The notes under the pieces were generated by a model. It saw nothing but the letters and a program-made list of their open reading frames with translations, was not told the origin of the DNA and did no database searches. Positions 17,170-25,876 of a DNA stretch of 56,594 nt are shown here, one piece after another. Every line of letters starts with the position of its first letter. Within the stretch, counting starts at the first letter, position 1. Source of the stretch: Roseateles chitinivorans (GTDB lineage: Bacteria; Pseudomonadota; Gammaproteobacteria; Burkholderiales; Burkholderiaceae_C); contig NZ_PEOG01000035.1 in assembly GCF_002761755.1 (NCBI RefSeq), forward strand, positions 1-56,594, written 5' to 3'. The translations under genes were made by a program, and so were the position numbers.

Positions 17170-17766
17170 ATGAAGCAGGCGCCTGACGACGTGATCGAGT
17201 CCTCTCCGGCCTTCCCGGAAGACGCCATCGAAGTCGGGCGCGTGCTGGACGCCTGGGGCATCAAGGGCTGGCTGAAGATCCTCAGCCACTCCGCCGATGC
17301 CCAGGCGCTCTTCGCCTCTCGCCGCTGGTTCCTGAAACCGAGCGAGAAGGCGCTGCCGGGCAAGCCGCATGTCGTGCCGCCCGTGCTCAAGATCCTGGCT
17401 GTCCGCGACCATGCGGACGGCATCGTCGCCCAGGTGGAAGGCGTGGCCGACCGCAACGGCGCCGAGGCGCTCAAGGGCGCCCGCATCTTCGTCTCGCGCA
17501 GCGTGTTCCCCGAGACGGACGACGACGAGTTCTATTGGGTCGACCTGATCGGCATGTCGGTCGTCAACAAGGACGGCACGACGCTGGGCGAGGTGATCGA
17601 CCTGATCGACACCGGCCCGCACTGCGTGCTGCGCATCCTGCCCGCCGGCAAGACCGCACCGGTCAAGCCGGATGAAGAGATCCTGATCCCGTTCGTGAAC
17701 GCCTATGTCGGCGACGTCGACAAGGCCGCGCGGGTCATCCCGGTCGACTGGGACCTCGACTACTGA
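17170..17766 (+). CDS. rimM: Ribosome maturation factor RimM
   Basis: This 198-residue protein helps process the 30S subunit by binding S19 and the 16S 3' domain. The N-terminal RimM barrel begins at IEVGRVLDAWGIKGWLKIL. The PRC-barrel part starts near DDEFYWVDLIGMSVVNKDGTTLGEVIDLIDTG and ends in EEILIPFVNAYVGDVDKAARVIPVDWDLDY. The spacing between the two domains is slightly long, as in other Burkholderiales. It lies 16 bases after rpsP. Confidence 0.96.
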   Translation: MKQAPDDVIESSPAFPEDAIEVGRVLDAWGIKGWLKILSHSADAQALFASRRWFLKPSEKALPGKPHVVPPVLKILAVRDHADGIVAQVEGVADRNGAEALKGARIFVSRSVFPETDDDEFYWVDLIGMSVVNKDGTTLGEVIDLIDTGPHCVLRILPAGKTAPVKPDEEILIPFVNAYVGDVDKAARVIPVDWDLDY

Positions 17767-17786
17767 AGCCGCGGGCCTGACTGCCC

Positions 17787-18578
17787 ATGCGCTTCGACGT
17801 GCTCACGCTGTTTCCTGAACTGTTCGACCCCTTCCTGCGGGTCGGCGTGACCCGTCGCGCCTACGAGAGCCGGCAGGTCGACGTGCGCCTGTGGCAGATG
17901 CGCGATTACGCCGAAGACAACTACCGCCGGGTCGACGACCGCCCCTTTGGCGGCGGACCCGGCATGGTGATGCTGGCCGCGCCGCTGGAGCGTGCGCTGG
18001 CCGCGGTCAAGGCCGACCGCGCCACCACCCATCCGGGGGCGCCCGCGGTGATCCATTTCAGCCCCACCGGCCGCCGGCTCGACCAGGCGCTGGCGCGGGA
18101 GCTGGCGGTGGGCGAGGGCGCCATCCTGCTCTGCGGACGCTACGAAGGCATTGACCAGCGCGTGCTGGACCGTCACGTGACGATGGAGATCAGCCTGGGC
18201 GACTTCGTGCTGTCGGGCGGCGAACTGCCGGCGATCGCGATGCTGGACGCCATCGCCCGCCTGCAGGACGGCGTGCTCAACGACGCGGCTTCGCATCAGC
18301 AGGACAGCTTCTCCGACGGCCTGCTGGACTGCCCGCATTTCAGCCGTCCCGAGGTCCTGGAGACACCCGAAGGGCCCTTGCCGGTGCCGCCGGTGCTGCT
18401 GTCCGGCCACCATGCCGAGATCGCGCGCTGGCGCCGCGAGCAGTCGCTGATGCTGACGCTGGCACGTCGCCCGGAATTGATCGAGGCGGCGCGACGCGAC
18501 GGTCGGCTCGACAAGAAGGACGAGAAATTCCTCGCCTCCCTCGCAGGCGGGACGCCTGTCAAGCCGCACAAAGTTTGA
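17787..18578 (+). CDS. trmD: tRNA (guanine-N1-)-methyltransferase
   Basis: TrmD methylates G37 of tRNAs using S-adenosylmethionine through a deep trefoil knot. The 263-residue product shows [29 protein letters not shown], the knot motif [33 protein letters not shown], and [13 protein letters not shown] followed by [21 protein letters not shown]. All catalytic elements are present. Its stop codon lies inside the -35 box of the rplS promoter. Confidence 0.97.
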   Translation: MRFDVLTLFPELFDPFLRVGVTRRAYESRQVDVRLWQMRDYAEDNYRRVDDRPFGGGPGMVMLAAPLERALAAVKADRATTHPGAPAVIHFSPTGRRLDQALARELAVGEGAILLCGRYEGIDQRVLDRHVTMEISLGDFVLSGGELPAIAMLDAIARLQDGVLNDAASHQQDSFSDGLLDCPHFSRPEVLETPEGPLPVPPVLLSGHHAEIARWRREQSLMLTLARRPELIEAARRDGRLDKKDEKFLASLAGGTPVKPHKV

Positions 18579-18602
18579 CGCTGGCCCGTCCACGTCTATA
18601 AT
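18575..18602 (+). promoter_or_regulatory. Internal promoter for rplS
   Basis: TTGACG (18575-18580) is followed after 16 bases by TATAAT (18597-18602), close to the sigma-70 consensus. The -35 overlaps the trmD stop codon. It allows rplS to be made independently of the upstream operon. Confidence 0.8.
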
Positions 18603-18773
18603 CGCGGGTTTTTCCGATCCTCTACCGGGCTGATGGGGCAAGGGCAGCACAGGACCATGGTCCAAGGTGCTGTTGGTTGAATCCCCACGCGGGCGGCGCC
18701 GAAGAAGTCTTTCGATGGCGGCCAGTCCTGGAATCATCCTGATTCGCGCCGGCACGATCACCAGGAGATCCTC
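18603..18773 (+). ncRNA. Structured 5' leader of rplS
   Basis: About 170 untranslated bases precede the rplS GTG. They contain a perfect 12-base palindrome (GGACCATGGTCC, 18652-18663) enclosed by CAGCAC (18645-18650) and GTGCTG (18667-18672), so a two-tier hairpin can form. An L19 autoregulatory role is inference. Confidence 0.45.
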
Positions 18774-19142
18774 GTGAATCTGATCCAGACCCTCGAGCAA
18801 GAAGAAATTGCTCGCCTGAACAAGACCATCCCCGCGTTCGCCCCCGGCGACACCGTGATCGTCAACGTGAACGTCGTCGAAGGCACCCGCAAGCGCGTGC
18901 AGGCCTACGAAGGCGTGGTCATCGCCCGCCGCAACCGTGGCCTGAACTCCAACTTCATCGTCCGCAAGATCTCGAGCGGCGAAGGCGTGGAGCGTACCTT
19001 CCAGCTGTACAGCCCGCTGATCGCCTCGATCGAGGTGAAGCGCCGCGGCGACGTCCGTCGCGCCAAGCTGTACTACCTGCGCGAGCGTTCGGGCAAGTCG
19101 GCGCGCATCAAGGAAAAGCTGTCCTTCAAGGCAGCCGAATAA
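18774..19142 (+). CDS. rplS: 50S ribosomal protein L19
   Basis: The 122-residue protein begins [17 protein letters not shown] and continues with [46 protein letters not shown], the L19 core. It sits at the interface of the two ribosomal subunits. The start is GTG, with AGGAG about eight bases upstream. It has its own promoter and leader and is followed by a clear terminator. Confidence 0.98.
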   Translation: MNLIQTLEQEEIARLNKTIPAFAPGDTVIVNVNVVEGTRKRVQAYEGVVIARRNRGLNSNFIVRKISSGEGVERTFQLYSPLIASIEVKRRGDVRRAKLYYLRERSGKSARIKEKLSFKAAE

Positions 19143-19163
19143 TCCTTCGGCGCACGCCCCCTC

Positions 19164-19197
19164 AAAGCCGCTCCAAGGCCCTGCCCGGAGCGGCTTT
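19164..19197 (+). terminator. Terminator after rplS
   Basis: A perfect 11-bp stem AAAGCCGCTCC / GGAGCGGCTTT (19164-19174 with 19187-19197) ends in TTTG. It closes the rpsP-rplS operon 20 bases after the stop codon. Confidence 0.85.
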
Positions 19198-19275
19198 GTC
19201 GTTTCTGGCGTCCAATCGGGGCTTCGCGCCCCGGGCGCCCACGAACAAGTCCGGCTCACCGGACGATCCCGCCGC

Positions 19276-20046
19276 ATGTCGACGCCTTCCCCCAGCCGTC
19301 CCGCCATCAAGGATCCCCGCGTCGTTCCCGTCGCCGGCACCGACGCCCACCTGCCGGCCGTTCCGCCGGAGCGCCTGACTGCCGTCTGGCTGCGCCAGCG
19401 CTTCCTCCATCCGCCCGACATCGATCCGGAGATTCCCGGCGACGGTGGCGTCTTCCCCGGCCGCACCACCACCCAGGCGGCCGTGCTGGTGCCGCTGGTC
19501 CAGCGTCCCGCCGGGCTGCAGGTGCTGCTGACGCAGCGCACCGCGCATCTGCGCGATCACGCCGGCCAGGTGAGCTTTCCCGGCGGACGCGCCGAGCCCG
19601 AGGACGGCTCGCCCGAGCGCACCGCGCTGCGCGAGGCGCAGGAGGAGATCGGCCTGGACGAGCGCCATGTCGACCTGATCGGGCAGTTGCCGGTCTATCG
19701 CACGGTGACGGCCTACGAGGTCACGCCGGTGGTCGCGCTGGTGCGTCCGGACTTCTCGCTGCGGCTGGACGCGTTCGAGGTGGCGGAGGCCTTCGAGGTG
19801 CCGCTGGCCTTCCTGATGAACCCGGCGCACCACCAGCGTCACAGCTTCGAGTACGAGGTCCCCGGGACCGACGGCCCGCTGCTGGGCCGACGCCAGTTCC
19901 TCTCGATGCCGTGGACGGGGCCAGGTCTTGCGGTCTCGAACGCGGACCCCGGCGTCGGCCTGACCGCGGACAGCCCGAAGGAGTTCTTCATCTGGGGCGC
20001 GACCGCCGCGATGTTGCGCAATCTCTACCGCTTCCTGCAGGTCTGA
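19276..20046 (+). CDS. CoA pyrophosphatase, Nudix family (NudL-like)
   Basis: This 256-residue cytosolic Nudix hydrolase contains the Nudix box GGRAEPEDGSPERTALREAQEEIGL, preceded by LRDHAGQVSFPGG, the extended motif of the CoA pyrophosphatase (NudL/YeaB/PCD1) branch. VSNADPGVGL... and FFIWGATAAMLRNLYRFL near the end also fit that branch. The expected reaction splits CoA or acyl-CoA into 3',5'-ADP and phosphopantetheine. The N-terminal 60 residues are low in conservation. ATG 19276 has a weak ribosome site. Confidence 0.87.
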   Translation: MSTPSPSRPAIKDPRVVPVAGTDAHLPAVPPERLTAVWLRQRFLHPPDIDPEIPGDGGVFPGRTTTQAAVLVPLVQRPAGLQVLLTQRTAHLRDHAGQVSFPGGRAEPEDGSPERTALREAQEEIGLDERHVDLIGQLPVYRTVTAYEVTPVVALVRPDFSLRLDAFEVAEAFEVPLAFLMNPAHHQRHSFEYEVPGTDGPLLGRRQFLSMPWTGPGLAVSNADPGVGLTADSPKEFFIWGATAAMLRNLYRFLQV

Positions 20047-20067
20047 CGCCCGCTATCATCCCGGGCC

Positions 20068-21057
20068 ATGAACTTCTTCGCGGTCTTGCTGGCGCTGGTG
20101 TGCGAGCAGCTCAAGCCTCTGCCGCACGGGAACCCGGTCCACCAGGGCATGATCGCCTGGGTGCGCTGGACCGGGCGCAACTTCGACGCGGGGCGGTCGC
20201 ATCATGCGGCCGTCGTGTGGACGATCACCGTCGTCGGCCCGGCGCTGCTGGTCGGCGCGATCTACGCGCTGGTGCGCCCCTACAGCCTGCTGCTGTCCCT
20301 GGCGCTGGACGTGCTGGTGCTCTACCTGACGCTGGGCTTCCGCCAGTTCAGTCACTACTTCACCGACATCCGTGACGCGCTCGAGCGCGGCGACGAGCTC
20401 GAGGCCCGTCGCCTGCTGGCCGAGTGGCGCCACCTGGACGCCAGCGAGCTGCCGCGCACCGAGCTGCTGCGCCATGTGCTGGAGCACTCGCTGCTGGCCG
20501 CGCATCGGCATGTCTTCGGCGTCTTCTTCTGGTTCGTGCTGTTCTCGACGCTGGGCCTGGGTCCGGCCGGCGCGGTGCTGTACCGGATGGCCGAATTCGC
20601 CGGCCGCTACTGGGCCTTCAAGAGCCGCACGCTGGACGCGCCGACCAACGAGCGCCTGATGGCGCTGTCGCGCAAGCTGTTCGGCATGATCGACCACATC
20701 CCGGCGCGCCTGACGGCGACCGGCTTCGCCATCGTCGGCAACTTCGAGGAGGCGGTGAACGCCTGGCGTCGCGACGCGGCCCTCTGGGCCCATGACAACG
20801 AGGGCATCATCCTGGCCTCCGCGGCCGGCGCCGTCGGCGTGCAGCTGGGCGGCAGCGCCGCGCCGGGCGTGACCCCGGACCGCAGCAAGACCTTCGAATC
20901 CGGCGGCGACATGGACGCCACGCGCGCCGAGGGCTCGACCGGCGGCGTGCCGCCGCAGCTCGGGCATCTGCAGAGCGTCGTCGGCCTGGTCTGGCGCTCG
21001 GTGGTGCTGTGGATGATGCTGCTGGCGCTGCTGACGCTGGCGAACCTGGTCGGCTGA
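20068..21057 (+). CDS. CobD/CbiB-family membrane protein
   Basis: This 329-residue inner-membrane protein shows several hydrophobic segments (ITVVGPALLVGAIYALVRPYSLLLSLALDVLVLYLTLGF, VFGVFFWFVLFSTLGLGPAGAVLYR, SVVLWMMLLALLTLANLVG). The middle section (HSLLAAHRHVFGVFFWF... PAGAVLYRMAEFAGRYW... IDHIPARLTATGFAIVGNFEEAVNAWR) is typical of the CobD/CbiB group. That group includes adenosylcobinamide-phosphate synthase and AmpE-like proteins. No other cobalamin gene is in the window, so a role in B12 synthesis is unproven. Confidence 0.8.
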   Translation: MNFFAVLLALVCEQLKPLPHGNPVHQGMIAWVRWTGRNFDAGRSHHAAVVWTITVVGPALLVGAIYALVRPYSLLLSLALDVLVLYLTLGFRQFSHYFTDIRDALERGDELEARRLLAEWRHLDASELPRTELLRHVLEHSLLAAHRHVFGVFFWFVLFSTLGLGPAGAVLYRMAEFAGRYWAFKSRTLDAPTNERLMALSRKLFGMIDHIPARLTATGFAIVGNFEEAVNAWRRDAALWAHDNEGIILASAAGAVGVQLGGSAAPGVTPDRSKTFESGGDMDATRAEGSTGGVPPQLGHLQSVVGLVWRSVVLWMMLLALLTLANLVG

Positions 21058-21072
21058 ACGACGCGTCGGCGC

Positions 21073-21120
21073 GCCGCCCTCGGGCGGCATCCGGGCCGCC
21101 TTCGGGCGGCTTCGTGTTTT
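21073..21120 (+). terminator. Tandem GC hairpins after the CobD-like gene
   Basis: Two GCCGCC/GGCGGC hairpins with tetraloops follow one another (21073-21088 and 21095-21110). The second leads into TTCGTGTTTT. This is a reasonable terminator between converging genes. Confidence 0.65.
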
Positions 21121-21135
21121 CTGGCTGGCTGTCGC

Positions 21136-21912
21136 TCAGGCGTCGCGCACGTCCGCGAGCACCTGCTGGCCGAAGTCGTCGCGTCCGAGGAAGCGCAGCA
21201 CGCGCGCCGCGGTGTCCTCGGCGCTGACAAGCTGGCCTTCGGCCTTGAATGCGGCGAAGCGGTCGCGGTCCGGGAACTTCGATGCATCGCCGCCGCGCAG
21301 CTGCGCCTGCATGTCGGTGTCGATGATGCCCGGTGCCAGCGACACGATCCGCGCCGCCGGCAAGCCCTGGCTGGCCTTGTGTTCCTCGTCCAGCGCCATC
21401 GCGCGGCTGAGGTTGTCCATGCCGGCCTTGGCTGCGCAATACAGGGCGCTGCCCGCCATCGCGCGACGGCCCAGCCCCGACGAGATGTTCAGCACCTTGC
21501 GCTCGGCCGGCCAGTCGCGCGTGGCGTCGAGGAAGGCGGCGCTCAGCAGCACCGTCGCTTCCAGGCCGACGCGCAGCGCGGCGGACAGCACCTCCAGCGA
21601 CTCCCCGTCGATCGGTCCAGGCGTCGTGACGACGCCGGCGTTGTTGATCAGCGTGGCCGAGCGCCAGTCGCGTGGCTGCGTGCGCAGCCAGTCGGCCAGA
21701 TGCTGCGCGATCGCCAGCGGCGCGGACAGGTCGGCCTGCCACTGCTGCAGCGGCAGGCCGCGTTCATGGGCGAAGCGCTCCAGCGCCTCGCTGCGGCCGC
21801 GCGCGATGCCGACCACCAGGTGACCGGCCTCGAGCGACTGGCGCGCCAGCGCTTCGCCCAGGCCGCGGGAGCTGCCGGTGATGAGGGTGAGGGCGTTCGG
21901 GGAAGAGGACAT
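21136..21912 (-). CDS. Short-chain dehydrogenase/reductase (YueD/sepiapterin reductase-like)
   Basis: This 258-residue classical SDR has the cofactor motif ITGSSRGLGEAL near the N-terminus and TLINNAGVV in the middle. The catalytic Ser is in LNISSGLGRRAM and the YxxxK site is in YCAAKAGMDNLSRAM. The overall pattern, with a PG-I-D-T-DMQAQLR segment, resembles benzil/sepiapterin reductases, which use NADPH to reduce small ketones. All catalytic residues are present. AGGAG lies before ATG 21912. The real substrate is unknown. Confidence 0.87.
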   Translation of the reverse strand: MSSSPNALTLITGSSRGLGEALARQSLEAGHLVVGIARGRSEALERFAHERGLPLQQWQADLSAPLAIAQHLADWLRTQPRDWRSATLINNAGVVTTPGPIDGESLEVLSAALRVGLEATVLLSAAFLDATRDWPAERKVLNISSGLGRRAMAGSALYCAAKAGMDNLSRAMALDEEHKASQGLPAARIVSLAPGIIDTDMQAQLRGGDASKFPDRDRFAAFKAEGQLVSAEDTAARVLRFLGRDDFGQQVLADVRDA

Positions 21913-21950
21913 GACGAGGACTCCTGGATCGGGCGGGGCGCGACGTGCGC

Positions 21951-22604
21951 TCAGAACGCCGGGGGTGAATGCAAGGTCAGCGGCGGCGCGTCGAGCATCG
22001 CCGGCAAGTGCAGGTCCCGCGCATGCAACAGCAGGCGGGGCGAGCGGGCGAGCACCTCGGGCGGCGCGTAGAGCGCGTCGCCGAGGATCGGATGACCGGC
22101 CGCCAGCAGGTGCACGCGCAACTGGTGCGAGCGGCCGGTGACCGGCTCCAGTTCGACGCGCGTGGTGTTGGCGGCCAGGTCGCGATGCAGCACCCGCACC
22201 CGGGTGAGGCTGGGTTTGCCGCGCTCGGCATCGATCTTCTGCCGCGGCCGGTTGGGCCAGTCGACGATCAGCGGCAGCTCGATCTCGAACGCGTCCCGCG
22301 CGATCAGGCCGTGCACGACGGCCTCGTAGCGCTTGTCGACGAGCCGGGTCGCGAAGGCGTCGCTGAGCGCGCGCTGCATCGCCTCGCCGCGGGCGAAGAC
22401 GATCAGCCCGGATGTCGACTGGTCCAGGCGGTGGACGATCAATGCATCGGGCCAGGTCGCCGCGACGCGGGCCCAGGCGCAGTCCTGCTTCTCTTCGCCG
22501 CGCCCCGGCACCGACAGCAGGCCGGGCGGCTTGTCGACGACGACGCGATGGGCATCGGCGTGCAGCACCTGTTGGTCGAGGTGGGCGAAAGGCGAGGGCG
22601 ACAT
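21951..22604 (-). CDS. rluA: tRNA/23S rRNA pseudouridine synthase RluA
   Basis: RluA makes pseudouridine in 23S rRNA and in several tRNA anticodon stems. The 217-residue product matches the short RluA type, with no S4 domain: KPPGLLSVPGR, the catalytic Asp in VHRLDQSTSGLIVFA, PLIVDWPNRPRQKID and TGRSHQLRVHLLAAGHPILGDALYAPPEV. I chose the ATG at 22604. Longer forms upstream lack family sequence. It lies between an SDR and a phosphatase on the same strand. Confidence 0.92.
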   Translation of the reverse strand: MSPSPFAHLDQQVLHADAHRVVVDKPPGLLSVPGRGEEKQDCAWARVAATWPDALIVHRLDQSTSGLIVFARGEAMQRALSDAFATRLVDKRYEAVVHGLIARDAFEIELPLIVDWPNRPRQKIDAERGKPSLTRVRVLHRDLAANTTRVELEPVTGRSHQLRVHLLAAGHPILGDALYAPPEVLARSPRLLLHARDLHLPAMLDAPPLTLHSPPAF

Positions 22605-22680
22605 GACGGGATCGGTCGGGACGGCGGCGGGCGAGGGAACGCGGGGAGGGGCCGGGCCGGACGTCCGGCGGTGGCGAGCT

Positions 22681-23157
22681 TCAGAACTGATGGATCCAGC
22701 CGGACTGCAGCGCCGATTGAGGATTCGATCCGGCGGCGCTGACCGCGGCGAGCGCCTCGGCGGCCGGCATGCCCAGGCGCTTGAGCACGCAGGCGGCCAT
22801 GGTGCCGGTGCGGCCCATGCCGGCGGCGCAATGCAGCAGCGCGCGATCGCCCATGCGCAGGCCCTGCGCGACCTGCTCCACGCCCTGGCGGAAGGCCGCG
22901 GCATCCGCCGCGAGCCCGAAGTCGCGCATCGGCACATGCAGCCAGCGGAACGGCATCCGGCCCTGCGCGACCGCCTTGTGATACGCCGGCGACAGCTCGG
23001 CGACTTCCTCCAGCGGATTGAGGCAGACCAGCATGTCGAGCCGGTTCAGCCGCGCCTCGTCGAGGAACGCGCTCCACGGCTCACGGCGGCCCGGCATCGA
23101 CTGCAACCACAGCCGGCCGGGGATGTCGTCGGGAAGGGGAAGAGGTCGGAAAGCCAT
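22681..23157 (-). CDS. Protein-tyrosine / dual-specificity phosphatase
   Basis: This is a compact cysteine phosphatase of 158 residues. The P-loop is HCAAGMGRTGT (nucleophile Cys110, Arg116), and the general acid is probably Asp79 in VPMRDFG. The N-terminal segment PGRLWLQSMPGRRE and LDMLVCLNPLEEVAEL fit the bacterial dual-specificity group. Substrates could be phosphoproteins or phosphoinositide-like molecules. Sequence does not decide. No kinase or exopolysaccharide gene is nearby. It is divergent from the VOC-questin operon, so the palindrome at 23196-23214 lies in its upstream region too. Confidence 0.87.
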   Translation of the reverse strand: MAFRPLPLPDDIPGRLWLQSMPGRREPWSAFLDEARLNRLDMLVCLNPLEEVAELSPAYHKAVAQGRMPFRWLHVPMRDFGLAADAAAFRQGVEQVAQGLRMGDRALLHCAAGMGRTGTMAACVLKRLGMPAAEALAAVSAAGSNPQSALQSGWIHQF

Positions 23158-23195
23158 GGACGCGATTGTCGGGTCTCCCTGCGGGGAGGAGTGTT

Positions 23196-23214
23196 AATAA
23201 ACAAATTGTTTATT
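23196..23214. promoter_or_regulatory. Perfect AT-rich 19-bp palindrome, candidate operator
   Basis: Nine-base arms (AATAAACAA and TTGTTTATT) flank one A. A -10-like TTTAAT overlaps its right edge (23213-23218), so a bound protein would block RNA polymerase. It lies 90 bases before the VOC-questin oxidase gene and 39 bases before the divergent phosphatase. The regulator encoded third in the operon is the natural candidate to bind it. Confidence 0.6.
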
Positions 23215-23303
23215 TAATCGGGGCGCAGCGCGATCATGGCGCCACGACGATCGACGGCACGCGGACGCCGCGACGCAACGACAGCAAGCAGAAGGAGCGC
23301 GCC

Positions 23304-24626
23304 ATGATCAAGATCCAGGGACTCGACCACATCGTCCTGCGCGTGCGGGACCTGTCCGCCTCGCTGCGCTTCTACGTGGACCTGCTCGGCTGTACCGTCG
23401 AGCGGCGTCAGGAGGCGATCGGTCTGGTGCAGCTGCGCGCCGGCGCGCAGCTGATCGACCTCGTGCCACTGGACGGGAAGCTCGGCAGCGCGGGGGGCGC
23501 CGGCCCGGGCGCGGAGGGCCGCAACGTCGACCACTTCTGCCTGCGCGTCGAGGCGCTCGACGAGCCCGCGCTGCGCCGCTGGCTGACCGAGCGCGGCGTG
23601 CGCGTCGACGCCTACGGCTCGCGCTACGGGGCGGAGGGGGACGGCCCGTCGCTGTACCTGTTCGATCCGGACGACAACGAGCTCGAGCTCAAGGGGCCGC
23701 CCTGGCCGGCGGGCCTGCACGAGGCCCTGGACCAGTCGGTTCGCTTCGGCCCGATGTACGGCACCGAGGCGATGCCGCTGTTCAACCACCTGCCGATGGC
23801 GCTGGGGGCGCTGGCGCGGCTCGGCGCTCCTCGCCAGGCATTGCAGCGGCAGATCGACCACTGGGCGCCGCTGTCGCGTCCGGCCGTGGCGGACGACACG
23901 CCGGCCCCGACGGTGGAGGACGCCCTGCGGCGCGTGCTGGACGCGCCGGAGGCGCAGGCCTTCCATGTCGCGATCCGGCTGGCGTATGCGCTGCAGTCGG
24001 GGCATGCGGAGGAACTGGACGCCGCGCTGCGGACGACGGCCGGCATCGAGTCGCCGCTTGGCCCGCCGGTGCCGTCGGGGCAGGGCAGCGCACGGCTGCG
24101 CGACGTGATCGATGCGGTGCGCGCCGATCCGGCGATGACCATGCCGGCGATGCCCGGCAGCCTGATCACGACCCGCATGCAGCACGCTGCGACCCTGCCC
24201 GGTTTCGCGGCCTACGTCGAGCGTCCGCGCCTGACGCTGGACGACCTGGCCGAGGCCTCGCTGGCGGTCTACCTGTCGCGACACCAGTTCGCCGCGCTGC
24301 ACCTGGTGACCGGCACGCATGCGCTGCGGGTGTTGCTGGAGGCGGCGGCCTCGCGCGGCCTGGTCGTCGACGAGGGCCAGGTGCTGCGCAATGCCTGGCG
24401 CGCCTGGCTGGGCACCTACCTGTCGGACCAGCGGCCGGCGCCGGCCTGGGCGCTGGTGCATGCGGGCAGCGCGTCCGAGGACGACTGGACCCGCGAACTG
24501 CCCAGCCTCCACTGGACGATGAACGACCACCGCATCAAGGTCGCGGACGCCGCGCGCGAGGAATGGCGTCATCGCGGCTGGCCCGGCTATGCCTTGTGCC
24601 TGCGGCGGGAGGGGGCCGCACAATGA
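23304..24626 (+). CDS. VOC domain fused to questin oxidase-like domain
   Basis: The product is 440 residues. GAAGGAG six bases before ATG 23304 fixes the start. Residues 1-132 are a vicinal-oxygen-chelate (glyoxalase/dioxygenase) module: GLDHIVLRVRDL (His9), NVDHFCLRV (His77), and YLFDPDDNELELKG (Glu126 or Glu128) supply a typical metal triad. Residues from about 138 to the end match the questin oxidase family (DUF4243): FGPMYGTEAMPLFNHLPMALGALARLGA, AFHVAIRLAYALQSGHAEEL and HLVTGTHALRVLL. Fungal members open anthraquinone rings in a Baeyer-Villiger-like step. The fusion of the two domains is unusual. It heads an operon with an exporter and a regulator. Substrate unknown. Confidence 0.8.
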   Translation: MIKIQGLDHIVLRVRDLSASLRFYVDLLGCTVERRQEAIGLVQLRAGAQLIDLVPLDGKLGSAGGAGPGAEGRNVDHFCLRVEALDEPALRRWLTERGVRVDAYGSRYGAEGDGPSLYLFDPDDNELELKGPPWPAGLHEALDQSVRFGPMYGTEAMPLFNHLPMALGALARLGAPRQALQRQIDHWAPLSRPAVADDTPAPTVEDALRRVLDAPEAQAFHVAIRLAYALQSGHAEELDAALRTTAGIESPLGPPVPSGQGSARLRDVIDAVRADPAMTMPAMPGSLITTRMQHAATLPGFAAYVERPRLTLDDLAEASLAVYLSRHQFAALHLVTGTHALRVLLEAAASRGLVVDEGQVLRNAWRAWLGTYLSDQRPAPAWALVHAGSASEDDWTRELPSLHWTMNDHRIKVADAAREEWRHRGWPGYALCLRREGAAQ

Positions 24627-25876
24627 GCGCCGTGCTGTCCCCCTCTGCGTCCCCCTCCGTCCCGCCGGCGCCGCTGCGCCATCCGCACCTGCTGCTCTGG
24701 GCCGTCTGCGCGCTCGCGCTGATGAGCACCGCCGGCGTCGCGCTGCCGTATCCGATCCTGGCGCCGATCTTCGTCGGCGGACCCGTCGACGACTTCACCC
24801 ACTTCCTGGGCCTGCGGCCGGAGTTGCTCATGGGCCTGGCCCTGGCGGTCAATCCCGCCGGCATCCTGGTCGGCAGCCTGGTCGTGGGGCCGATGTCCGA
24901 CCGCTACGGTCGCCGCCGCGTGCTCGGCATCACCATCACCGCGACGCTGGTCGGCTACGGGCTGAGCGCCTTCGCGCTGGCCTCGCGCGACTATCCGCTG
25001 TTCGTGCTGTCGCGCTTCGCGACCGGGCTGACCGAGGGCAACGTCGCGGTGGTGCGGGCGCTGCTGGCCGACTGGCATCCGCAGCTGGAACGCACGCGCA
25101 GCTTCGCCTGGCTCAATGCGAGCCTCTACATCGGCTGGCTGGTCGGGCCGCTGCTGGGTGGCCTGACGCTGCCCTGGGGCGAGGCGGTGCCCTTCATCGT
25201 CGCCGCGGTCGTGCTGGTGCCCTGCCTGGTGCTGCTGGGCGTCGGGCTGCCGGACGACCGTCCCGCGGCGCGGCCGGAGGGCGGCCTGCTGGCGGCGATG
25301 CGGCGCCAGCAGTCGCTGGGGCTGGTGGTGCAGGACCCGGTGCTGCGCCATCTCGCGCTGCTGCAGCTGGCCTACACGCTGGGGGTCAATGCGCTGTACG
25401 AGTTCGCGCCGCTGTGGATGCTGCAGCAGGCCGGGCTGGGGAGCCGGGGGATCGCGCTGGTGACGGCGGTGCAGTGCGCCGCGATGACCGCGGCCAGCCT
25501 CTTCGCCGCCCGCATCGGCTCGGGGCCGACGCCGCTGCATCGCGCGGCGCGCTTCGCGGTGGTGGCGGCGATCGGGCTGCTGGCGCTGAGCCTGGCGCCG
25601 TCGTGGCTGGGGCTGGCGCTGATCCCGCTGCTGGGCGTGCCGCTGTCGTTCTACAACGCGCTGATGCCGGCGTGGATGTCGGAGCGCTTCGCCGCGCACG
25701 GCCAGGGCCGCGTGATGGGCTTGCTGACGACGGTGTTCTGCCTGTCCAACACGCTGATCGCGCTGATCGGCGGGGCGCTCGGCATGCTGTCGGCGCGCTG
25801 GATCATGCTGCTCGGCGGCACGACCTGCCTGCTCGCGGCGATCGGCTTCATCCGCTTCGCGAGGCGCCATTCATGA
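24623..25876 (+). CDS. MFS transporter, probable drug/metabolite exporter
   Basis: This 417-residue inner-membrane protein has about 12 predicted helices. Motif A of the major facilitator superfamily is GPMSDRYGRRRVLG, after helix 2. FATGLTEGNVAVVRALLADWHP is the loop 4-5 region. The pattern is closest to H+-coupled multidrug or metabolite exporters. It overlaps the preceding stop and the following start, both as ATGA, so all three genes of the operon are translationally coupled. Most likely it exports the substrate or product of the VOC-questin oxidase enzyme. That is inference. Confidence 0.87.
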   Translation: MSAVLSPSASPSVPPAPLRHPHLLLWAVCALALMSTAGVALPYPILAPIFVGGPVDDFTHFLGLRPELLMGLALAVNPAGILVGSLVVGPMSDRYGRRRVLGITITATLVGYGLSAFALASRDYPLFVLSRFATGLTEGNVAVVRALLADWHPQLERTRSFAWLNASLYIGWLVGPLLGGLTLPWGEAVPFIVAAVVLVPCLVLLGVGLPDDRPAARPEGGLLAAMRRQQSLGLVVQDPVLRHLALLQLAYTLGVNALYEFAPLWMLQQAGLGSRGIALVTAVQCAAMTAASLFAARIGSGPTPLHRAARFAVVAAIGLLALSLAPSWLGLALIPLLGVPLSFYNALMPAWMSERFAAHGQGRVMGLLTTVFCLSNTLIALIGGALGMLSARWIMLLGGTTCLLAAIGFIRFARRHS

